A stretch of 5,145 nt of DNA from Candidatus Dormiibacterota bacterium (lineage in GTDB: Bacteria; Chloroflexota; Dormibacteria; Aeolococcales; Aeolococcaceae): positions 1 through 5,145 of the forward strand of contig PLXL01000284.1 in the NCBI GenBank assembly GCA_003153215.1, given 5' to 3'. The notes under the pieces were generated by a model, which saw nothing but the letters and a program-made list of their open reading frames with translations, was not told the origin of the DNA and ran no database searches. Position 1 is the stretch's first letter, and every line of letters starts with the position of its first letter. Made by a program: the position numbers and the translations under genes. Shown here one piece after another: positions 1 to 5,145 of this stretch.

Positions 1-717
1 ATGCTCGACCCCCGCGCCGTGGCGGCTGCGGTCGACGGTGTCGAGGCCCTGATCCACATCGGACCGCCGATGCACCCGCGCGAGGCCGAGATGGGCCATG
101 CGGTCGTCGTGGCCGCCCGGCGAGCGGGGGTCTCCCACTTCGTGCAGTTCTCGGTGACCCATCCACAGCTCGAGCCGCTGCTCAACCATCAGGCCAAGCT
201 CGCGGTCGAGAGGATGGTGCTGCTCTCCCGGATCCCCTTCACCATCCTGCAGCCGATGCACTACATGCAGAACATCGACGTGAGGCGCGTTGTGGAGAGG
301 GGTGTCCTGACTCAGCCGTACGCGCTCGACACCCCGCTGGCGCACGTGGACCTCGAGGACGTCACCGAGGTGGCGGCGCTGGTCGTCACGGATGCCAAGC
401 ACCATTACGCCACCTACGAGCTGTGCGGCGACGACTACGTCAACGCGCGCCAGCTCGCCGCCACCATCGCCGCCATCTCGGGTCGTCCGGTGACAGCCGA
501 GCAGGTTCCGGTGGCCCATGCATTCGCCGTCGGTGCCACCTCCGGTGCGCCGGATACGCCCCCGACCGAGGAGGACGATTGGCGGCGCGACGCCATGGTC
601 CGCCTCTTCGACCACTACGGACGGTACGGCATCACCGGCAATCCCAACGTCCTCGGTTGGCTGCTCGGGCGGCCGCCGACCACCTTCGAGGAGTACGTCC
701 AACGCTCCCTCGGGTGA
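1..717 (+). CDS. NmrA-like NAD(P)-binding protein, 5'-truncated by window edge
   Basis: The 238 visible residues match the middle and C-terminal parts of an NmrA/atypical short-chain dehydrogenase protein. There is a beta strand ending in IHIGPPM, a segment AARRAGVSHFVQFSV typical of the family's central Rossmann strand, then PFTILQPMHYMQN and a substrate-domain tail ending in LLGRPPTTFEEYVQRSLG. The N-terminal GxxGxxG dinucleotide-binding motif is missing. The frame opens inside what looks like the usual 'GD-x-x-DP-x-x-V-x-x-A-x-x-G' stretch. I therefore infer that the ATG at position 1 is an internal methionine and that about 50 codons lie to the left. Family members are NAD(P)-dependent reductases or redox-sensing regulators, and the substrate cannot be read from sequence. 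The stop TGA is at 715-717, directly against the stop of the convergent gene. The family call is fairly safe; the specific function is unknown. Confidence 0.8.
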   Translation: MLDPRAVAAAVDGVEALIHIGPPMHPREAEMGHAVVVAARRAGVSHFVQFSVTHPQLEPLLNHQAKLAVERMVLLSRIPFTILQPMHYMQNIDVRRVVERGVLTQPYALDTPLAHVDLEDVTEVAALVVTDAKHHYATYELCGDDYVNARQLAATIAAISGRPVTAEQVPVAHAFAVGATSGAPDTPPTEEDDWRRDAMVRLFDHYGRYGITGNPNVLGWLLGRPPTTFEEYVQRSLG

Positions 718-2337
<1,620 letters not shown>

Positions 2338-2345
2338 CACCCAGG

Positions 2346-2351
2346 ATTGTG
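2346..2351 (-). promoter_or_regulatory. Weak -10-like hexamer upstream of pruA
   Basis: On the minus strand CACAAT matches four of six bases of the TATAAT consensus and ends 8 bases before the pruA ATG. Transcription from it would begin at or very near the start codon, which would fit the absence of a Shine-Dalgarno sequence. No good -35 hexamer sits about 17 bases further upstream. This is suggestive only. Confidence 0.25.
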
Positions 2352-2398
2352 CAACTTGGCGTTTGATGGCGGGGTGCTTTGGTGGCGGGGTGAGCCGA

Positions 2399-2415
2399 GC
2401 GCGGCTCTGCCGCGC
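2399..2415. repeat. Perfect 7-bp GC hairpin flanking the repeat array (left)
   Basis: GCGCGGC (2399-2405) and GCCGCGC (2409-2415) are exact reverse complements around a 3-base TCT loop. An overlapping alternative stem, GAGCCG (2392-2397) with CGGCTC (2402-2407), cannot form at the same time. A near copy of this hairpin lies at 2512-2527, on the other side of the tandem repeats, so the two bracket the array. There is no T-run on either side, so it is not a classic intrinsic terminator. Confidence 0.6.
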
Positions 2416-2521
2416 CGGCGAGGGGCGGCGAGCCCCTGTGAGATGAGAGGGGCCCCCATGCGGCCCGTCGGCGAGGCGCGGCGAGCCCCGGTGGGGAGAG
2501 GAGGGGCCACCGCGCGGCAGG
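2416..2521. repeat. Two tandem imperfect copies of a ~53-base GC-rich repeat
   Basis: Copy 1 starts at 2416 and copy 2 at 2469. The first 21 bases of each, beginning CGGCGAGG and ending GCGGCGAGCCCC, differ at only one position (G versus C, ninth base). The rest is looser but keeps GTG, then a purine-rich stretch, then GGGGCC, then GCGGC. Both copies retain a potential stem of GCCCC with GGGGC: 2432-2436 with 2449-2453, and 2485-2489 with 2503-2507. Copy 1 has in addition a perfect 6-bp hairpin, AGGGGC (2421-2426) with GCCCCT (2432-2437), which competes for the same segment. It could be a dispersed extragenic (REP-like) element or a structured leader. Nothing visible favours protein coding. 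Confidence 0.65.
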
Positions 2522-2529
2522 CCGCGTGG
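2510..2529. repeat. 8-bp GC hairpin flanking the repeat array (right), in the lipA leader
   Basis: CCGCGCGG (2510-2517) pairs with CCGCGTGG (2522-2529) around the loop CAGG. All eight pairs form if one G-U wobble is allowed in the plus-strand RNA. The core GCGCGGC-AG-GCCGCG resembles the hairpin at 2399-2415. It ends 19 bases before the lipA ATG, close to any core promoter or ribosome site. Confidence 0.55.
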
Positions 2530-2531
2530 GG

Positions 2532-2537
2532 TAACGT
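2532..2537 (+). promoter_or_regulatory. Candidate -10 element (TANNNT) for lipA
   Basis: TAACGT fits the TANNNT form of the -10 hexamer seen in high-GC bacteria and ends 11 bases before the lipA ATG. The same spacing is seen for TAGGCT before rpiA. If used, it would give a leader of only about five bases. No clear -35 box is seen because the place is occupied by the hairpin at 2510-2529. Confidence 0.3.
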
Positions 2538-2540
2538 GGA

Positions 2541-2546
2541 AGAAGG
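2541..2546 (+). promoter_or_regulatory. Unusually close Shine-Dalgarno-like site for lipA
   Basis: AGAAGG is purine-rich and complementary to the 16S rRNA tail, but it ends only 2 bases before the ATG at 2549. A normal gap is about 5-9 bases. In-frame GTG codons at 2567 and 2573 are too far from it (20 and 26 bases). The ATG is kept because it gives the usual distance to the first cluster cysteine. Confidence 0.35.
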
Positions 2547-2548
2547 TC

Positions 2549-3508
2549 ATGCAGCAGATCCCGCTCGTGCCCGTGGGCAGCCCGACCGCGCCGGCCGGGA
2601 GCCCCGACCAACGGCCGACCTGGCAGCGGCTCCTCCCCGAGGGGGTGGATCGGCGCCCGCCGTGGCTCACGGTCAGGGCCCCCGTCGGTGCCGGGGTCAC
2701 CGAGGTCTCCTCGCTGATGCGCGAGAAGCAGCTGGTCACCGTCTGCGAGGAGGCGCGCTGCCCCAACCTCGGCGAGTGCTGGAACTCCGGTACCGCCACC
2801 TTCATGATCCTGGGTGATACCTGCACCCGGGCCTGCGCCTTCTGCGCCGTGAAGAGCGGCCGCCGGGGCGGCGACGTCGACGCCGACGAGCCGCGCCGGG
2901 TGGGGGAGGCGGTCGCCCGGATGGGGCTGCGCCATGCGGTGGTGACCTCCGTCGACCGCGACGACCTGCCCGACGGTGGTGCCTCGATCTTCGCCGCAAC
3001 CATCCGGGAGATCCGGACCCGGTCGCCGGGGACGACCGTCGAGGTGCTCACCCCTGACTTCCAGGGCGACCTCGACGCGGTGCGGGCGGTGGTGGCCGAG
3101 GAGCCGGAGATCTTCAACCACAACATGGAGACGGTGGCCCGCCTCTATCCCAGGGTGCGGCCCAAATCGGGGTATCGGCGCTCGCTCTCCGTGCTCCGTG
3201 CCGCCAAGGAGATGGCCCCCCGGTCGCGGACCAAGAGCGGGCTGATGGTCGGCCTGGGGGAGGACGTCCTGGAGGTGCACCGGCTGCTCCGCGACCTCCG
3301 CGGGCACCGGGTGGAGATCGTCACCATCGGCCAGTACCTCCGGCCGTCGCTCAAGCATCACCCGCTGATCCGCTTCTGGCACCCGGATGAGTTCGCCGGG
3401 CTGAGGGCCTACGGGCTTGACCTCGGCTTCGCCCATGTGGAGTCGGGGCCGCTGGTCCGCTCCAGCTATCACGCCGCCGGCCAGGTGGTGGCCGCCGCGG
3501 CGGTCTGA
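2549..3508 (+). CDS. lipA: Lipoyl synthase (radical SAM)
   Basis: LipA inserts two sulfur atoms at C6 and C8 of the octanoyl chain held on a lipoyl-domain lysine, giving protein-bound lipoate for 2-oxoacid dehydrogenase E2 subunits and GcvH. At 319 residues it has standard family length. The auxiliary 4Fe-4S cluster motif CX4CX5C is Cys66, Cys71 and Cys77 (CEEARCPNLGEC). The radical-SAM cluster motif CX3CX2C is Cys92, Cys96 and Cys99 (CTRACAFC). The C-terminal RSSY at 304-307 supplies the serine ligand of the auxiliary cluster. Other hallmarks are TSVDRDDLPDGG, FNHNMETV, KSGLMVGLGE and QYLRPS near 262-267. The start at 2549 places the first cysteine at residue 66, as expected for the family. 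It is divergent from pruA and followed 62 bases later by lipB, which completes the pathway. Probably cytosolic and oxygen-sensitive, as for the family. No frameshift or missing ligand was seen. Confidence 0.98.
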   Translation: MQQIPLVPVGSPTAPAGSPDQRPTWQRLLPEGVDRRPPWLTVRAPVGAGVTEVSSLMREKQLVTVCEEARCPNLGECWNSGTATFMILGDTCTRACAFCAVKSGRRGGDVDADEPRRVGEAVARMGLRHAVVTSVDRDDLPDGGASIFAATIREIRTRSPGTTVEVLTPDFQGDLDAVRAVVAEEPEIFNHNMETVARLYPRVRPKSGYRRSLSVLRAAKEMAPRSRTKSGLMVGLGEDVLEVHRLLRDLRGHRVEIVTIGQYLRPSLKHHPLIRFWHPDEFAGLRAYGLDLGFAHVESGPLVRSSYHAAGQVVAAAAV

Positions 3509-3532
3509 CCGGCGGTGGGCGTCTCGCCGGTC
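3507..3532 (+). repeat. 8-bp inverted repeat starting in the lipA stop codon
   Basis: GACCGGCG (3507-3514) is an exact reverse complement of CGCCGGTC (3525-3532), with a 10-base loop. The left arm uses the last two bases of the lipA TGA stop. No T-run follows, so it is not a standard intrinsic terminator. In a lipA-lipB message it would sit between the two coding regions, where such hairpins can stabilise the upstream 3' end or reduce read-through. The role is inferred. Confidence 0.55.
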
Positions 3533-3534
3533 GC

Positions 3535-3565
3535 GCGGCGGAGTGAGGGCCCGAAGGGCCGCCGC
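3535..3565 (+). promoter_or_regulatory. Second lipA-lipB spacer hairpin, enclosing the likely lipB ribosome site
   Basis: The inner stem GGCCC (3548-3552) with GGGCC (3556-3560) closes a GAA loop. It stacks on an outer stem GCGGC (3535-3539) with GCCGC (3561-3565), with an 8-base bulge on the left. The best Shine-Dalgarno-like string, GAAGGG (3553-3558), lies in the loop and right arm of the inner stem. Its 12-base gap to the lipB ATG is long. In the folded form it would be largely hidden, which suggests lipB translation depends on unfolding or on ribosomes arriving from lipA. Confidence 0.4.
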
Positions 3566-3570
3566 ATCCG

Positions 3571-4332
3571 ATGACGGAGGTCACCCGACCCCTGCGCCGG
3601 CTCTGGCTGGGAACCGTCCCCTACCAGGAGGCCTGGCAGCTGCAGCGGCGGCTGGCCGCCGCCCGGGCCGCGGGGGAGATCGACGACTGCGTCCTCCTCC
3701 TCGAGCACCCTCCCGTCTACACGGTGGGCCGAAATGCTGAGGACGGCCATCTGGGAGCTGGCCCCTCGGCCCTCCGCGAACTCGGAGCGGACTGCGTCGA
3801 GGTCGACCGGGGCGGCTCGGTCACCTTCCACGGCCCCGGCCAGCTGGTCGCCTACCCGATCGTCCGGCTCGCCGATGTCTTCCCCATCGCCGGCGCTCCA
3901 GGGCGGGGGGACGTGGTCGCCTACCTCCGGGCGCTGGAGGGCGCGCTCATCGCCACCGCCGGGCGCCACGGCGTCCTCGCCGTCCGCCGGGCCGGCTACA
4001 CCGGCGCCTGGGTCGGCCCGAACAAGCTGGCCGCCATCGGGGTCAAGCTGGCGCGTGGGGTGACCCAGCACGGGGTCGCTCTCAACGTCTGCAATGACCT
4101 GGGCTGGTTCGCGCACGTGATCCCCTGCGGGATCGCCGATGCGGGGGTCACCTCGATGGCGCGGGAGGGCGCCGCCGGTCTCACCCCGGAGCTGGTGTCG
4201 GGCGACCTGGCAGCAGCGCTGGCGGAGGTACTCGGCGGCTCGCTGTCGGAGGCCGATCCCACCCTCCGCCGGATGGCCGCCGAGTTCTCGCCGATCCTGA
4301 CGAGTTCCGAGTCAATGGGGACAAACCCCTAG
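3571..4332 (+). CDS. lipB: Octanoyl-[acyl carrier protein]:protein N-octanoyltransferase
   Basis: LipB transfers octanoate from octanoyl-ACP to the target lysine of lipoyl domains, making the substrate for LipA. The 253-residue protein shows the family's three blocks. The first is RGGSVTFHGPGQLVAYP at 80-96, the substrate pocket. The second is NKLAAIGVKLARGVTQHGVALNV at 151-173, with catalytic Lys152. The third is PCGIADAGVTSM at 185-196, with catalytic Cys186. The 34-residue spacing between that Lys and Cys agrees with characterised LipB enzymes, and His87 and His167 are the usual conserved histidines. The start is well fixed: an in-frame TGA lies at 3544-3546, and the ATG at 3571 is the first initiation codon after it. 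The C-terminal 25 residues or so are a non-conserved tail. Read in the same direction as lipA, it is probably co-transcribed, although the 62-base structured gap makes separate control possible. Confidence 0.97.
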   Translation: MTEVTRPLRRLWLGTVPYQEAWQLQRRLAAARAAGEIDDCVLLLEHPPVYTVGRNAEDGHLGAGPSALRELGADCVEVDRGGSVTFHGPGQLVAYPIVRLADVFPIAGAPGRGDVVAYLRALEGALIATAGRHGVLAVRRAGYTGAWVGPNKLAAIGVKLARGVTQHGVALNVCNDLGWFAHVIPCGIADAGVTSMAREGAAGLTPELVSGDLAAALAEVLGGSLSEADPTLRRMAAEFSPILTSSESMGTNP

Positions 4333-4351
4333 CCAAGCACGGTCAGCTTGG
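4333..4351. repeat. 6-bp inverted repeat immediately after the lipB stop
   Basis: CCAAGC (4333-4338) and GCTTGG (4346-4351) are perfect reverse complements around a 7-base loop, beginning at the base after the lipB TAG. It lacks a following T-run. It may act as a 3'-end hairpin of the lipA-lipB message, or as a dyad operator for the next gene. The sequence does not decide between these. Confidence 0.4.
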
Positions 4352-4385
4352 ATACCATCGCACCTTGGAACGCAAAGCCACCCGG

Positions 4386-4415
4386 ATGACTCCCTTCCCC
4401 ACATCCCACCATCCA
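4386..4415 (+). promoter_or_regulatory. C-rich, G-poor stretch, possible Rho-loading site
   Basis: Of these 30 bases 16 are C and only one is G, a sharp local change in a window where G and C are otherwise balanced and dense. Single-stranded C-rich, G-poor RNA is what Rho termination factor prefers. Its place between lipB and the next gene would fit Rho-dependent termination of the lip transcript. The flanking CCCGG (4381-4385) and CCGGG (4416-4420) could pair and present it as a loop. The assignment is inference only. Confidence 0.3.
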
Positions 4416-4433
4416 CCGGGCAGGCGGCGCTCT

Positions 4434-4439
4434 AGGGAG
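4434..4439 (+). promoter_or_regulatory. Shine-Dalgarno site of the 107-residue gene
   Basis: AGGGAG ends 5 bases before the ATG at 4445, good strength and spacing. It is the best ribosome site in the window. It supports both the reality and the start of a gene that has no recognisable homology. Confidence 0.65.
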
Positions 4440-4444
4440 CAGTC

Positions 4445-4768
4445 ATGGCCACATTCGTCAGAAACCGCGTTCTCAACCAGCTGCAGTGGGCTCCCGAGAC
4501 GGATACCTACCGTTCTCGCCGGCGAGAGGTCCTCTGCGAGCTCGACGGGCTGCTGATCGAGATCGAGGAGATGAACCTCCGCGGCCAGCCGCTGCCCCCG
4601 CGGGTCACGGCCCAGCTCCGCCGCCGCGGGGTGGCGGTCTCCCCCGAGGCCACCTCCGCCGACCTGGTCGAGGCGATCTTCGCCGCCCAGGAGCGCTTCA
4701 TGCGCCAGCCGCTCGGCGGTCTGCCGAGCCGCGACGAGATGCGACTCAAGGGCCGCCTCGTCTCCTGA
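4445..4768 (+). CDS. Uncharacterised 107-residue protein
   Basis: I do not recognise this protein. It is soluble and highly charged, with no signal peptide or membrane segment and a single cysteine (Cys31). Predicted features by eye are a basic N-terminus (1-27, including SRRREVL), a probable amphipathic acidic helix at about 27-43 (EVLCELDGLLIEIEEMN), a proline turn at 49-52, a basic short helix (RVTAQLRRRG), and a further helix near 71-88 (SADLVEAIFAAQERFMRQ). Evidence that it is real: a well-spaced Shine-Dalgarno site, codon use like its neighbours with G/C third positions, and a position on the same strand between lipB and rpiA where no other frame is convincing. It lies 112 bases after lipB and ends 49 bases before rpiA. 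The helical, charged make-up would suit a small structural or nucleic-acid-associated protein, but no function should be assigned. Confidence 0.75.
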   Translation: MATFVRNRVLNQLQWAPETDTYRSRRREVLCELDGLLIEIEEMNLRGQPLPPRVTAQLRRRGVAVSPEATSADLVEAIFAAQERFMRQPLGGLPSRDEMRLKGRLVS

Positions 4769-4776
4769 CCGGCGCC

Positions 4777-4791
4777 GGTGCCGCGGGCACC
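4777..4791 (+). terminator. Hairpin between the 107-residue gene and rpiA (weak terminator candidate)
   Basis: GGTGCC (4777-4782) and GGCACC (4786-4791) form a perfect 6-bp stem with loop GCG, eight bases after the upstream TGA. The outer bases CC (4775-4776) and GG (4794-4795) can extend it across a two-base bulge. There is no T-run, so intrinsic termination would be inefficient. It may instead mark the boundary between two transcription units, since a possible rpiA -10 element follows it. Confidence 0.35.
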
Positions 4792-4800
4792 CCGGACTGC

Positions 4801-4806
4801 TAGGCT
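4801..4806 (+). promoter_or_regulatory. Candidate -10 element (TANNNT) for rpiA
   Basis: TAGGCT ends 11 bases before the rpiA ATG. The region between them, CTCCACAGCGACC on the visible strand from 4805, contains no Shine-Dalgarno sequence. A promoter here would give a leader of about five bases. No clear -35 hexamer is seen; the expected position overlaps the hairpin at 4777-4791. Confidence 0.3.
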
Positions 4807-4817
4807 CCACAGCGACC

Positions 4818-5145
4818 ATGAGTGCCGATCGTTCCAAGGAGGCGGCGGGACGGGCCGCCGCCCGGCTGCTGCGCGATGGCATGCGGGTCGGCCTCGGCAC
4901 CGGCTCCACCGCCCACTGGTTCATCGTGGCGGCCGGGGAGGCGGTGCGATCCGGGCTCCGCATCCAGGCGGTCGCGACCTCCGAGGCGAGTGCTCGCCTC
5001 GCCGGAGAGTTCGGCATCGAGCTGGTGGAGCTCGACCGCCGGGGACTCGATCTCGCCGTCGACGGCGCCGACCTCATCGATCCCGAGTCCCGGCTCATCA
5101 AGGGGGGCGGAGGGGCTCACGTCCGGGAGCGGCTGGTGGCCGTCG
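4818..5145 (+). CDS. rpiA: Ribose-5-phosphate isomerase A, 3'-truncated by window edge
   Basis: RpiA interconverts ribose-5-phosphate and ribulose-5-phosphate in the non-oxidative pentose phosphate pathway. The first 109 codons are present and the frame is open at the right edge; the family is usually about 220-235 residues. Visible motifs are VGLGTGSTA at 24-32 (phosphate-binding loop), VATSEAS at 52-58, DGADLID at 82-88 with Asp82 and Asp85, and KGGGGAHVRE at 95-104 with Lys95 and catalytic-base Glu104. The nine-residue spacing from that lysine to the glutamate equals that of the E. coli enzyme (Lys94 and Glu103). One oddity is leucine at 86, where most relatives have glutamate (DGADE). The ATG at 4818 starts the protein at the usual distance before the GTGST loop. 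Without a Shine-Dalgarno site it may be read from a very short leader. Confidence 0.95.
   Translation, partial: MSADRSKEAAGRAAARLLRDGMRVGLGTGSTAHWFIVAAGEAVRSGLRIQAVATSEASARLAGEFGIELVELDRRGLDLAVDGADLIDPESRLIKGGGGAHVRERLVAV

Larger units (their letters stand above)
2338..2548. promoter_or_regulatory. Divergent pruA/lipA intergenic control region
   Basis: These 211 bases separate the start codons of two divergently read genes, so they should carry a promoter for each. No convincing coding frame was found. Most of it, 2392-2529, is occupied by GC-rich inverted and direct repeats, listed separately. The left end (about 2338-2391) is less structured and nearest to pruA. The right end (2530-2548) is the immediate lipA leader. 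No clear consensus -35 box was found for either gene. Confidence 0.6.

Noticed and set aside
2399..2529. CRISPR array or intrinsic terminators in the repeat region
   Set aside because: There are only two copies, adjoining without unique spacers, so it is not CRISPR. None of the hairpins is followed by a T-run on either strand, so they are not standard terminators.
4365..4556. A 63-residue frame starting at a TTG before the 107-residue gene
   Set aside because: It overlaps the better-supported gene out of frame, has no ribosome site, and its second half is a shifted reading of that gene.
4343..5101. A 252-residue minus-strand frame opposite the 107-residue gene and rpiA
   Set aside because: It is antisense to the clearly recognisable rpiA, with Ser/Arg/Pro-rich shadow composition.

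Overview
This window comes from a strongly G+C-rich bacterial chromosome. Third codon positions are almost always G or C, intergenic gaps are short, and long antisense shadow frames are common. All recognisable genes are housekeeping metabolism. No phage, transposon, CRISPR, rRNA or tRNA signal was seen. Gene content and composition would suit a soil-type lineage near Actinomycetota, Chloroflexota or Dormibacterota, but the window cannot settle the taxon.

Layout. (1) Positions 1-717 (+) hold the 3' part of an NmrA-like NAD(P)-binding protein whose Rossmann glycine motif lies off the left edge. (2) Positions 718-2337 (-) hold a complete 539-residue L-glutamate gamma-semialdehyde (1-pyrroline-5-carboxylate) dehydrogenase of the ALDH4A1-like group. 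It converges on gene 1 with the two stop codons directly adjoining. (3) Positions 2338-2548 are a 211-base divergent control region. It contains two tandem imperfect copies of a ~53-base repeat, bracketed by GC-rich hairpins. (4) Positions 2549-3508 (+) encode lipoyl synthase LipA, and 3571-4332 (+) encode octanoyltransferase LipB. The 62-base gap between them holds two hairpins. (5) Positions 4333-4444 hold a short inverted repeat at the lipB stop, a C-rich G-poor stretch and a good Shine-Dalgarno site. (6) Positions 4445-4768 (+) encode a 107-residue protein I do not recognise. (7) From 4818 to the right edge (+) is the N-terminal part of ribose-5-phosphate isomerase A.

How they fit together. 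LipB moves octanoate from acyl carrier protein onto lipoyl domains, and LipA inserts the two sulfurs, so the pair is a complete endogenous route to protein-bound lipoate. That cofactor serves the 2-oxoacid dehydrogenases and the glycine cleavage system. The P5C dehydrogenase feeds proline- or ornithine-derived carbon into glutamate, and RpiA belongs to the pentose phosphate pathway. Apart from lipA-lipB, these look like neighbours rather than one pathway.

No new system is evident among the coding genes. The parts that deserve a second look are the repeat and hairpin cluster between pruA and lipA, the structured lipA-lipB spacer, and the unrecognised 107-residue gene before rpiA.
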